From Hippasteria phrygiana (taxonomy: Eukaryota; Echinodermata; Asteroidea; Valvatida; Goniasteridae): DNA of 64,000 bases. The number at the start of each line of letters is the position of its first letter. Position 1 is the first letter of the stretch. Under the pieces are notes generated by a model. The model searched no databases and was not told where the DNA came from. It saw nothing but the letters and a program-made list of their open reading frames with translations. Shown in pieces: positions 21,893 through 32,765 of this stretch. The stretch is taken from contig JAZGUH010000003.1 in the NCBI GenBank assembly GCA_037893225.1, forward strand, positions 1,178,001 through 1,242,000. Reading direction: 5' to 3'. Position numbers and translations under genes: made by a program.

Positions 21893-21975
21893 ACTTGGCA
21901 GGAGCAGGATTTGAACCTGTGACCACCAGAATACCATACCAGCGCTCCACCAACTGAGCTATGTATGTTGGCAGT
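21893..21975 (-). mobile_element. tRNA-derived SINE head or tRNA pseudogene
   Basis: On the minus strand TAGCTCAGTTGG (21950-21961) fits the RNA polymerase III A box and AGGTTCAAATCC (21907-21918) the B box, about 31 bp apart. A D-arm (GCTC/GAGC) and T-arm (CAGG/CCTG) can form. The acceptor stem does not: the 5' ACATACA side cannot pair with the CTCCTGC 3' side, and the anticodon stem is broken. It is therefore a SINE head or pseudogene, not a working tRNA gene. Confidence 0.65.
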
Positions 21976-22768
21976 CTCCCAAATTGTCAATGTCTTTGTT
22001 CGGAGGGCAAGTTTCAAAATTGTCAGATGGTGCTTGGAATCACGCTGCTGCATGCAATCGCCCAAACCTGGCCCATGTGCTCCCAGGCGGCCTATTCCCA
22101 GCATGCATTTCCAGTTGGAACAAGTTATGTTCCCCATATTCCAAGTGTTTCAAAAGCTGTTTATTGATCATTGTGTTATTTGATTTAATTTGCACATTTT
22201 CAGTACCACATTGTTTATTGGCTTATCTTCCCCCAGTACCACATTTTTTGTTTAGTCATGCCAGAGATTTTAAACCAAAGATTTACCTGAGGTCAAGAAA
22301 ATGTGTGTAAAGTTTGTTTGATGAAAATTACTCTTTCATAATGGTTTAAAAATGATAGTAAAAACTGTTCAAATAGCAAAGTTTTATGTTTTTTCATCTG
22401 GCCCACTTCATCAAACATGAAACTTGTTTGTTACATGAACAAATGGCACTCCATACACAGAACTGTACAGGAATAGTTTTCTCCAAATATTATATTGGTG
22501 ACACATGAATTTGATAGCACCATTAGAAAAATCTAAACAAGCTCTTTCAGTTGGTAAAACCATGGAGGAATAAAACCCTTGAGTATGGCTTTTATAATAG
22601 GACACCTTTTATAATGGATGCTGGCATGCCAGATGGGTTTGTGCAGCCAAGCTCACACAAAAGGCGAACAATGGAATAAATACCCAGAAGAATGCGGGTG
22701 TTTTTTTTTTTAACCACAGCTATAGCCGTCATCCATATTCAGTGGGTTAAACAGGAAGTTCAGTTGTG
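21976..22768. other. Intronic or intergenic; CAGCCAAGC family remnant at 22617-22750
   Basis: GTTTGTGCAGCCAAGC at 22638 and CATCCATATTCAGTGGGTTAAA near 22730 tie this to the TTAA-type family seen at 36.0, 53.4 and 55.0 kb. No gene was seen. Confidence 0.4.
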
Positions 22769-23042
22769 AGAGAAGTCGGCGTCATTTTTCATTTTTATGT
22801 AGATTGCGTATTGTAAAACCAAACTTTTAAGAGCCCTCTAGCCCGCAGGTGCCATTTGTCTAAAAGTCGTCCTATGACGTTGATTTGTTTGCTGCCCGCA
22901 GCGACGACTTTGAGACAAATGGCACCAGCGGGCTCTCAAAAGTCACTTTTTTGGTATTTCATGGCAGAAATAATACATGTATGCTGTTTGATGTTACAAT
23001 ACGCAATCTACATAAAAATAAAAAATGACGCAGATTTCTCTT
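22769..23042. mobile_element. 274-bp MITE (AGAGAAGTCGGCGTCATTTT ends)
   Basis: About 48 bp at each end are inverted copies (TATGTAGATTGCGTATTGTA and its complement are exact). A second inner inverted pair, GCCATTTGTCT and AGACAAATGGC, lies around a GACGACTTT core. No coding capacity. Confidence 0.8.
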
Positions 23043-25842
23043 AGCAATCAATGTTAGACCATGACCATACATGTACATATATTTCTGCTGCATTTGGATA
23101 TTGAATATCATAACAATTGTTTTTTGTGTTGCAGTTTGTGTTTTGTAATTAGTATACAGAGTGAGTTTGCATAATTATTTATATAAATGTTTAAAATGTT
23201 ACAAAATGGAAATGTGCATTTTCATGTCGCACCATGTTAGTACTAAATGTTACGTCCAGACTGCCTTAATTTTTCGTCATTAAATAAATAATTATGCAAC
23301 TTACTATATGTACTAACTAAAAGACACCCAATGCTACCAGAAAACACTTTTTGTTATGGTTGCCAGTGTCCAAATAGCTCAAAAACAGCAAGAACATTAA
23401 GAACATGCATGTGTGGAGGTAACAATGGACACAGTGTCCATGTTACGTCCACTCTCACGTCTGTTTTTGCTGTCTCTGCTATATTTGGACACTGACTACC
23501 ACAAAGAAAGTGTTCTTGTGTTGCATAGTATATCTTTTAATTAGTACACATGGTGAATTTCCCATATTTATATTTAAAGTGTTGAAAAAACACAAAAATA
23601 GAAATATGGACGTGTCCTGTTACGTCAAACTGGTTATGTCAAACTGAAGCATGTTTTTAATCATATTTTTAGTAAAATATAATTTACATGATTTAAAACC
23701 TTCAAAAATATTTCCCACTCAAAGACTGATGTTACATGAAATAACTGAATCAAATGTAATAGTACTTTTAAAGATATGGATAAATGTCACACACTGTGTC
23801 CCAACCTGGTGGAATGACCCACATGTACGGAAGAGCTCCAAGATCCTCATCTTCCTCGCCCCAATAATGTTCCGAAGAGGTGTCTGAATCAACAAGTCCA
23901 AAATCGACACTTGGCTGTCAGATTCAGATCCAAAAGATTCTGTTTAAAGATTTTAACGCAGCGAGAAATGTTTCCCTGGTCCCTTCATCCAAAGCTATTT
24001 AATCGCGCGTGACTGGTTCCCTCAACAACGGCATACATCCACACGTACACACACACACACACTGTGATCAAACTACTCTCGCTGAGTTTCCGTGTTCCCG
24101 AGATGACGTCACGCAATTAGGGGCGTGGAAACAATAGAGAAAGGGGGGAACTTTATTCCGGGAAAATTAAACACCAAAAATGGGCAGAAACACGGAAAAC
24201 ACATTTTAATCACATTTCTTATATTGTAAAAGAGTTATACAACACAAAATTAAATTGTTGGTACAATTTCATTGCAGCCACCCTTTAAGGCATTTGTTTC
24301 CAACTTTACAGTATTCAGACTCCAATTATTGATTACAGCTAGTAGCCATAGAAATATCCATTAGTTAAATCATCCCAGTGGGTGCCTCTGGAAAACAAGA
24401 ACTTATAAATGATGGACTTTGCTTAATTGATTATAACAGACAAGTTACATATTACCAAAAATATCAGCCGTGACTACAGTGTAGTTTGCAAGTCAAATGG
24501 GGTGCACGTGTCGACTGCACATGTAATAGCAGGATCAATACTGTGCTTGGTTATTGTACAGCTAGGGAAACACTTGGCAGATATTGAAAAGGCTTAAATG
24601 AAAATATCAGATAAATGGCTAAAATGTTCAACCTTATTCTTAAAAATGCTAATGTACATGTACGAATCACCATCGTTAAAAACAAAAAGATAATTCAAAT
24701 ACAGTACCTTTTATCAATAAATTGTAGTTCAGGGTAGCTTTTCAATTGCAATCTCTGTGTATGCTGTGCAGGTAGGCCTCTGTAAACATTATGTGTACTG
24801 TACATGTACTCTGTACTTAAAAAAAAGAAAAGGAAAACAAAAAACACTTAAGCAACTAAAAGGGCAAAGAAAGTCGTCAGCAAAAAGGCTGTATTGATTT
24901 TCTGTCCATTAAAATCCAGTTAACCAGCCGCTCCCTTTCCATCCGTCCACCCACTCCTGCTGTTGACACTGATTTGCGAAAGTTCAAGTCGTTCACACCG
25001 CCCAATCAGAATAATAATTTAGGCGAAGGGAAGGGAGGGAGGCAGGCAGGCAGGCAGGGAGGCAGGCGGAGAGAATACGCCAGGAGGTATGCCGAGGAAA
25101 TAGCCACCACAGTGGGTGAGGAGTTCCTTCGGATTATTTTTCTCGGGCTGCCATCTGAAGTGGGCACAGCGAGTCGAATGGGAAGCCTCTAAGAGGTTGT
25201 GTATGCAGTGCATGTCAAAATTGAAATATGCAATCCCAAGGTTCGCCGATGCTGTCGGGCCGGTTCAATCAGGTAATCTCCGCATGTATAATTACATGTA
25301 TAAGTAGTAAAATGTAAGGCGTCGGAGTCTACTTAGCAAAAGTGACTGATATCTAATGATGCTGTACGCTGTATGAGTGCATATTTACCATTGCTAAAAT
25401 ATGACGTCAAATCCAGTGAATGTTTTGCACGCTACAATGTGCATGTATGTAGGCCTACCGGAAGTGATTTGAGGGCAACTCTTTGAAAATGGTAAACTTG
25501 ATTGTATACCATTGGCATGAGCATGTAGAATGTGACACATAATAGAGTATACCGCATGCTCAAAAATATTTAAAAGCAGTCATTTGTAGACAGTTGACAA
25601 AATATTTAACATCATGGTATTTTTTGGCCTATATGGTAAGTATTGTAAATTCCAACAATTGGATTAAGATACACGCAGGCACCTACGATAAATTGAAGAA
25701 AAAAAAAAATTATTGATGGAAACAGTACAATTTTACAAACATCAGTTTAACCCTGCACATGTTTAAAACTGAGAAACAAATTTATCAAAGCTATGAAATG
25801 AAAAAAAGAAAAAGAAAAAAGACTTTTGTTCTGTGTGACCAA
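23043..25842. other. Intronic, no gene; several simple repeats
   Basis: Motifs GTTACGTCC and GTCCATGTTACGTCCAC recur at 23250-23640 in company with TTTGGACAC sequences, perhaps a decayed element. An (AC)n run lies at 24046-24061 and a (GGCA)n array at 25040-25060. The 72-codon frame over the latter (RQAGRQGG) is a by-product. No exon was recognised. Confidence 0.4.
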
Positions 25843-26186
25843 AGGCCTTTTCACACTACGAAAAATCTCGGTGTTGGACACGGGTCCGACACGTGTCCGA
25901 CACGTGTTTAATAACTACATTTCAACACAGCACTGACCCATGTAGAGCGCTCAACCCGGGTCGAAACTAACCCTGCTCGGGAGGTGGGTTGAGAGCTCTC
26001 GACCCGTGTAGAGAAGTTCGACCCGTGTTGAAAGTCGTAGTATGAACACCTCTGGGTTTGAGTTCGACCCGTGTAACCGCGGATCGGTGCACGTGCGTGC
26101 ACAGCACCACATACTGTAGTTGTTAATTTAGCAACTAACAAACAAATAACCTTTGACCTGTGGCATTGTGCATGCAGTGCACACAG

Positions 26187-27025
26187 TACCGAAGTCTGAC
26201 GTCAGTTGGCGCGACAATTGGTTCCAAACAAATGTAGATTTCGACTGTTCCTTAGATCAATGGTTAACAGCCAGTCATGCAAACACGTTGACACAAAATA
26301 ACAAAAGTATTCTGGTTCCAAACATTTCATTAGCCCTGTCCGCACTGGACTTATTTTGGTAAAACTTACCGAGACGATGGGAACTTTTCCCATTTTAAGT
26401 CCAGTGCGGACAGCCTAGGACGTTTTCCTCTCAGTTACTTTTCCTGAGTCCAGCGGTTACTTCTACCGGCCAACTGCTGCCCAGGAAAACTGACCAGGTA
26501 ACTTTTCCCGAGACGATAAGTCCAGTGCGGGCAGTGCGTTGCGGTAAAAGCGGCTCAGGAAAACGTACATCAGGCCCGAGCGCAAGGTCATGCTTCACAG
26601 GGAAACCACGCATGCGCTTTGCATTGTTTTACCGCGGTGCGGTGCACGTGGCAAGTTTCCAAATTCCAGTGCGTTGTTTCTCTTTTGGTCGCAATCATGG
26701 TAGATTTTATTATTGATAAAGTCGGAAGTTTGATTGGTGCTAAAGACGTAGGCCTGCGTGTACACATCGGCCGGAAAAATGAAAAGGCAGGCGTGATTTG
26801 GGTCAATCGCGTCAATATAGAAAGGTCACGCAAAGCGCCCTCATGAGTCGTTATATTGACAGCTCGGTTACTTCTCCCACAGTCTCGGTAAAATTTTCCC
26901 GTGTCGAAAGTCCAAGTGCGGACAGTGGTCACATTTGACCATTTTTCATTTTACCATCGTCTCGGTAAAACCTTCCAAAAAAGAAGTCCAGTGCGGACAC
27001 GGCTATTGACATCATCACTTCGGTA
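26187..27025 (+). mobile_element. MITE (TACCGAAGTSTGACGTCA ends) split by a further insertion
   Basis: TACCGAAGTCTGACGTCA at 26187 and TGACATCATCACTTCGGTA at 27025 are the ends. Internal sequence (GTTGACACAAAATAACAAAA, TGGTTCCAAACATT) matches the intact copy at 18969-19123. The two halves are separated by the element at 26332-27004. Confidence 0.8.
26332..27004. mobile_element. Innermost 673-bp element (AGCC.TGTCCGCACTGGAC ends)
   Basis: TIRs AGCCCTGTCCGCACTGGAC and GTCCAGTGCGGACACGGCT. ATT occurs on both sides (26329-26331 and 27005-27007). Comparison with the uninterrupted MITE at 18969-19123, which reads CATTGACGTCATC at this point, shows that ATT was duplicated on insertion, so a 3-bp target duplication is supported. 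Subterminal GGTAAAA...CCGAGACGAT and ATCGTCTCGGTAAAA repeats recur internally. A 3-bp TSD fits the PIF/Harbinger group, but that is only a suggestion. No transposase frame. Confidence 0.75.
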
Positions 27026-27286
27026 CTTTATACATGCCACACTTTCACTAGCCTTTAATGCAAAAGGCTGTGCGTGCAATGCAGTTTTCCAATTCGCTCC
27101 GTGTTGAACGGCCGGCCGTGTGTGTAGGTAAAACGATCGCACAATACACGGGTCGAAACATCACACGTGTAGCGAAAATGATGGTGTTGCGTTGCGTAGT
27201 GTGAAAAGGCAGCGTAATTGACCCGTGTTTTAATTTTAAGAAGATTTTGACACGGGTCAAACGTACATAGTGTAAAAACGCCTCAA

Positions 27287-28130
27287 TAATGACCTACAAA
27301 GAAGGTACAGGCTCCTGCTGGGCCGAGTGATGTCTGCCTTACTTGCATTAAATACATCCAGATCCTGAGCTGGTAATATGGTTATCTACCCATAGTAATA
27401 CTTTAGATTCCCGGTAATTTACAAAAAAAGAAAAAGATATGCAGATGGCATCACATGTATGGTCTGACACTTATGTTTGAAGCAATAAGTTTCTTGCACA
27501 TTTGACATTAGGCCAAAAAAAGAAAATAGTTGTGTTGCCCTCCACGACCGACCCTAAAAGTCACAAAAGTCGGGTCGTGTTTTTTATTGATGTATTTTTT
27601 GGGGTCACAATTTCTAAAGACATTTTCAAAATCGCTCCTTTTCCCACACAAAATGGAAAAGTTTTATTAAAATAATTGTCTTTAAATACAGCTACGACGG
27701 TACAATATCGCCTTACTTTTTGCTTCCCAACTTCAGAGTTACACAACTAGTGAAAAAAATAATAAATATTTAAATAAACCGACTGACCCTTCCTCCCGAT
27801 TTTTCCCATTTCATGACAACACAATTTATATGTTTGGGCCTTATTCTGGTCATATACTACATACATTGTGGTTGGGTCTATTATGGCATGTATCTGTAAT
27901 GAAATAACATGTCCTTGGGGTGTGCATTTAGTATATTTATAGTCAGCCAGCTAGCAGTTTATTCAATTGACTGCTCTTGGATATATATTCAGTTTGTTGT
28001 GAGGTCATGTAAAGGCTATAGCCACTTCCTATGCACCACATGCACAGTGGATGCTGGTTTCTTAGACAAGAATATGTACAGTGCTTGTCCATCTGACATG
28101 CGGTTTTATTTAGGCTGGATAAATAGTATA
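27287..28130. other. Intronic, no feature recognised
   Basis: AT-rich unique-looking sequence without exons or bounded repeats. Confidence 0.4.
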
Positions 28131-28292
28131 CAAATAATGAATGTTTATGAGTGCGATGGTAAGAATAATTTCATGAGGTGACAGATTGAATGTTCCATTC
28201 CACGAGGCGAAGCCGAGTGATATGGGACATTCCATCTGTCACCGAATGAAATTATTCTTACCATTGCACGAATGTGAAACATTCATTATTTG
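28131..28292. mobile_element. 162-bp near-palindromic element
   Basis: CAAATAATGAATGTTT at the left and ACATTCATTATTTG at the right; inner arms GATGGTAAGAATAATTTCAT and ATGAAATTATTCTTACCAT pair around a short core GGCGAAGCC. Weak homology continues outward on both sides, so the palindrome may be part of a larger unit with the element at 28295-28812. Confidence 0.65.
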
Positions 28293-28294
28293 TT

Positions 28295-28812
28295 TTATAC
28301 AACGCCTGAATAAACCTGACAGATTGCATGCATGGATTTCTTGGTGTAACGTTACAACGTGCCGTTTACCTTCTCGGTCCCGCATAAAACGGCGACAATT
28401 TATTCGAGTCAGTTAAAGCTTCAATTGTTGTTCCTGCGTGTCTTGCAAATTCATCTAATCATTTCACTGCATAGCTAGGCCCTATTTGATTTGTCTCTTT
28501 GTATTTGGAGCGTCAGCATCGCCTACGAGTTCCAATATTTCGTCGTCTGTTAGGAGAACAAACCGCGGCAGTTCGGGAAACTCGGCCGCCATGTTGTGTG
28601 AATGACAGCCCTGTTGTAGCGCCACCATAGTAACCGTGAAATTAGGGAAGTTCTTTTGGTTCTATCAATGCGCGCGCACCGTTTGATAGAACCATGTGAT
28701 AGAACGTTTTGGGCGGTGCGGGTTCGCGTCGTGTGATGGGTCGAATAATTCAATGCATGTGATCGACTCTCCACCAATCGGATGGCTGGGATTTATTCAG
28801 GTGTTGTATAAT
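28295..28812. mobile_element. ~520-bp element (TATACAACGCCTGAATAAA ends)
   Basis: TATACAACGCCTGAATAAA at the left is matched by TTTATTCAGGTGTTGTATA at the right. The right half contains a hairpin, GGTTCTATCA...TGATAGAACC, at 28659-28694. No coding capacity was seen. The exact border with the neighbouring palindrome is unclear. Confidence 0.5.
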
Positions 28813-28882
28813 ACCATATATGCTACATGTAGGTTTTGAAAAGTACATGTACATGCATTAATGGGTTGCTGAGTATGCCAAA

Positions 28883-29016
28883 TTAGCCTTTTTTGAGATA
28901 TGGCGGACACAATAGGAGGGTGCTATTTGATTTGGGTAAACTGTTTGTGCCATACAAAAGGTTTACAAATCAAATAGCGCCCTCCTATTTTGTCCGCCAT
29001 ATCTCAAAAAGGCTAA
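28883..29016. mobile_element. 134-bp palindromic MITE (TTAGCC ends)
   Basis: TTAGCCTTTTTTGAGATATG and CATATCTCAAAAAGGCTAA bound the element; pairing continues inward through GGCGGACA, ATAGGAGGG and CAAATAGC, leaving a loop of about 35 bp. A degenerate GTGCAGCCAAGC repeat follows at 29022-29105. Confidence 0.8.
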
Positions 29017-29311
29017 TACTGGGTTGTGCAGCCAAGCATAATGCAAGCATAATGCAAACAATAGGCAAACAGTGGATTGAGTATGTGCAGGAATGCACGT
29101 ATAGATGACAATTAAAGCCTAGGGGCATTTTGCTCAAGGATGGACAATGCGAGTGCGGAGCGCGAAGCCCCTACGGTGTGGGGTCCGGGGTCCACTGATG
29201 GGACCCGAAAAATGTTGGATTCTGGATGCTCTGTCAGGTGCAATCTGAGGCAATTCCTGGCCACTTTCTCTTGACTGTTTTCGGCAGACGTGTACATGTA
29301 GGCAATATTTA

Positions 29312-29536
29312 CAGTTGTAATCGAAAGTTTACATACACCGCAGTACTCCTTGCAAACAAATTCACAATTAATCTCAAAGCTGTGAACCAAATCCACATTT
29401 CGATGCATGAAAGACATTTGAAACATGATTTTCATACACTGATAATTCAAAAAGAAAAATATATTCAAGAAACAGAGGTCCCAGGACCAATTGAAGGAAT
29501 AGTTTTCAAATGGATGTAAACTTTCGGCCACAACTG
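29312..29536. mobile_element. Tc1-type MITE, 225 bp, TA target duplication
   Basis: TIRs CAGTTGTAATCGAAAGTTTA and TAAACTTTCGGCCACAACTG are flanked by TA on both sides. The terminal sequence closely follows the Tc1/Sleeping Beauty pattern (CAGTTG...CGGAAGTTTACATACAC). The interior is too short for a transposase, so it is non-autonomous. Confidence 0.85.
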
Positions 29537-29538
29537 TA

Positions 29539-31253
29539 GTTCATTTGTTTGGAATATACTCTTGCTCTTAAATTTGTAGTGTAGGGGTAGGATTCAAATG
29601 TAGTGCTAATTCCCGAAAATGTGGTGGGTGCTAGCGCTACTGCACCAGGCAGACTTTACAAAGGCCTTGCTATTATTTTCACTTTCAGCAAGCAGCCAGG
29701 GACATCCTTTTTTACGACCAACAGCATAAACAACTGTTTATTTTCGTCACTTTACAGTCTTCCTGTCTCCCCTACCAGTGTCATCTCAATAAATTTTTCA
29801 TGAGCTTTTCAGATCCATTGTTTCCCACACTTGTTACCCTGCCCTCACAAGTTAAAAATATCCCGTCCTTCAGAAAGCCTGTATCCTCCCTGGGCAGCCT
29901 CCTTCCTGAGTTACCAATTGATTTCTTTCATCGCTAGTTAGAAATCCGACACTCCCGTAACCTTTCCAGGATCCAGTGAAAGTTCAGTCACTGTGTGGCA
30001 ACAGCAGATTGTTATAGTGCCCCAAAAATTATACATTGTATAATGGAAAATTTCAGAGATCGATTCTGCTTGGAAAGCACAAATGCATTGGCTTTGCAAT
30101 AACGGCTCATAAGGTGCTGCATGCATGCTGTGAGGTGGGTGCAAATTCTGTGGGCAAAGAGTGCATGTGCATGTGCATGTCCTGGTGCATGCAGTGTGTC
30201 ACAACTTTTTTGAAGCCATGCTGGACTTGTTTGGTACGGATGAGACCCCGGTAAATAGTGGACCGGAAAAAGAGCATGTAAGTTTATGGTTTTCTCTTTC
30301 ATTTGTAACATGCGAAAAGCAATTAGTGTAATTGCAGACATGTACATGTACATGTACATTCACTCATGTACATGTTGTAAGGATGCATTTTCCTTTTTGC
30401 ATTTAATGCTTATTTTTAGAAGTTTAGCCCAGCTGCTTATCTAAGCCTTTTTAAGCATCCTGAATTTGCAAAAATCCAGCAAAATGTGGTTTTGGCAGAT
30501 TTGGAAAGGTTAGGGTTTGAAAATAAGGTACTAGGGAAACTACTGCAGTTTTGCATCATGTCGTTTGTATCGATTTGTTCCCTGCATTTAATACTTTATT
30601 AGAGTTAGAACATGGCTCTAGTTTTGCATGTCACCTACACATTGTACTGCATAATTCTGATCCATAAATCTAGTCGATTGAAACAACAAACCTAATATAA
30701 AGCGAGCATTTTGCTGGCATCAACTGACAAAGTACATGTAATGGATGGGAATCTGACTTCCTGACAGCTGTTCGTTGTATAAATGCACTCTGGCGAATAT
30801 TGGCAAAATTAACAGTGATGGCATACATGTACAATGAAACATGAAAATTAAGGCCTTTCAAATGTCACTCGCTAGAGCAGAACGTGTAGGGCCTATCCAT
30901 AATTTTTTTTTTTTTGGGGGGGGGGGGGGGGGGGGCTTTTTTTGTGCTGAGCGTACATGTATGTAGGTGTATGTAGTCAAGGTTTAAAGGTACATGTAGT
31001 ATTTACAGCATTTGTTTTTTGTTGTTTTTTTTACTTCCCACCCCCCTTTTTTTTTTTTTTAATTAGGGTTGGGGCTATTAAAATAGGGTACATATGTATG
31101 TTGGTAACTTTATTTTTTTGGCCCGCCCTACATGTACGTGTATTTGATGTACATGTACATGTACATGTAGGCCTAAATTAGTCCCAAATCAAGGTGATAA
31201 ATGACAGAGCAACTATTACAAGTGTACAATGTACATGTACATTTTGTACATGT
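29539..31253. other. Intronic; low complexity, TACATG-rich
   Basis: It contains GCATGTGCATGT repeats at 30162-30185, TACATGTACATGTACATT near 30341, a run of T then G17 at about 30902-30936, and TACATGTACATGTACATGTA at 31149-31168. No exon or bounded element was recognised. Confidence 0.45.
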
Positions 31254-31492
31254 GGGTCATTCCATAATTTGGGGTCCAAAAGTGTAACATTTTTTGTGTC
31301 CCTGTTACATAGTGAAAATGTATAAGATTTCGCAATTCAGGACACATTCTTTAATGCCGTGTATCTCCAAGAGTGATTATGTAAAGCAAAGTACCTGCTA
31401 AACGAGTAAAAAACTCTGTATGGAGTCAATTTGAATTCGCGGGAAATTACACAAATGTCACACTTTTGGACCACAAATTTATGGAATGACCC
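31254..31492. mobile_element. 239-bp MITE (GGGTCATTCCATAAWTT ends)
   Basis: GGGTCATTCCATAATTTG(G)GGTCCAAAAGTGT at the left pairs with ACACTTTTGGACC and AAATTTATGGAATGACCC at the right. A partial copy (CTCCATAAATTTGGGGTCCA) lies at 56648-56700. Confidence 0.8.
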
Positions 31493-32765
31493 ATGTATGA
31501 CATGCAGAATTGTGTAATGTAGAATTGAACAGTTTACATGTAGCTCCATCATTTTAATACATATATGTACTACCTTCACTTCTCACTTTTCGAAAAGGTG
31601 AGAACACATTTGGTCAATTTCCTTACTTGTTACTGTGGACCAGTTTCAGTACATGTACAGTGTACATTTAATTAATTGACACTTTTTAGTACAGTACTGA
31701 CCAGCATACATTCACTGGTACTTTGTCCGGATTTGTCCTCTATCGTTGGCATTCGCTGCACGCTAGCGCTGCTGTTGTTGTGTGCAGTCACCAACTCATC
31801 TGCAGATGTTTAGTAGCTCTGTGAATATCTTCAATTTTGTTTATCCATTTTCTTGTTATTTTTTACAAAACTTAATTTTGGTCAGTGATTTTGTTTCATT
31901 TCCAGTACATTTTAGATGGCATTTTTAGTGTTCTACATGTACTATTGCCACAGCCACACACAAAATCCAGTCACTTTGAAAAGTTGCAGGTATATGTTTC
32001 ACTTCACCTCTTTTGTCGAACATGGTGTTTGCCAGCGAAGCCATTTGGCGGAGTATTGGTCAGATTTAAAAGGAAACATTTGTGGCAATCTGAGTGAGAC
32101 AAGGAACAAAAGCCGAAATTAGATGGGATAATGTCCCAAGCAAAAGGCTTCATGGGGACCTACACACTCTTCCATTGTGAATGGGGGATTGAGGCTGGAT
32201 CATCCTGTGGTTCTATTTACCCTTGCAGGATCTGATCACCCTTTGCTGGATTCAGTGTAAACGCGGGGGCTCATTGCTATGTGTACATGTATGTACATGT
32301 AGGTCAAACAGCACCCTCATCACTTGGGGCACAGAGCGGACAACTTAAAGTGCATGGCCAAGAAAAGGGCACATGTTTGCACCTTTTCTGTCTTCAAATT
32401 AGTAAAGTCTGAGTCATGTCCATGCCTGGGCTGGATTGAGCAGCTTGCAGTAGGCAAGCAAACAGAAAAACTGAGAGTTTTCATACGTACAGCTATCATT
32501 TACTCGAACCACTCCCATGACCACTTTGTTGTTGTATTCCTATGGGATTTCTGTTCTTGGTCTGAATTGTATCTTTCGCGTAGGTGTATTAGGAAGTTGG
32601 TTTGGTGACTTGTAGGTTTTGTGGATGTGGTTAAGGCTTCAAGACCATCAATTTCATACAGTGATTCATAAATTAAACTATGTGTACTTGAAGTTGCACA
32701 GTGCACTTGCGCAGCATTTTGAAGGCATCTAACACATCACTACATTGTAATTGGACAAACTTGTA
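31493..32765. other. Intronic, no gene
   Basis: Bases 32205-32265 carry GGATCTGATCACCC, TTGCTGGATTC and GTGTAAACGCGGG, a relative of the 14199-15200 family. TACATG repeats lie near 31650 and 32282. No exon was recognised. Confidence 0.4.

Larger units (their letters stand above)
25843..27283. mobile_element. Outer element of a three-level transposon nest
   Basis: The left end AGGCCTTTTCACACTACG and right end CATAGTGTAAAAACGCCT are inverted, with CAA directly outside both (25840-25842 and 27284-27286). Subterminal sequence is rich in GACACGGGTC and CGACCCGTGT repeats. A second internal CGTAGTGTGAAAAGGC at 27193-27208 suggests an earlier nested or partial copy. A 155-bp MITE (26187-27025), itself split by another element, sits inside. 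No transposase was seen. Confidence 0.65.

Noticed and set aside
24974..25213. Frames rich in Gly/Arg/Gln on the plus strand and Pro/Leu on the minus strand
   Set aside because: They are products of the (GGCA)n repeat at 25040-25060.
29226..29519. 97-codon plus-strand frame
   Set aside because: It lies across the Tc1-type MITE at 29312-29536, which is too short to encode a transposase, and shows no DDE motif.
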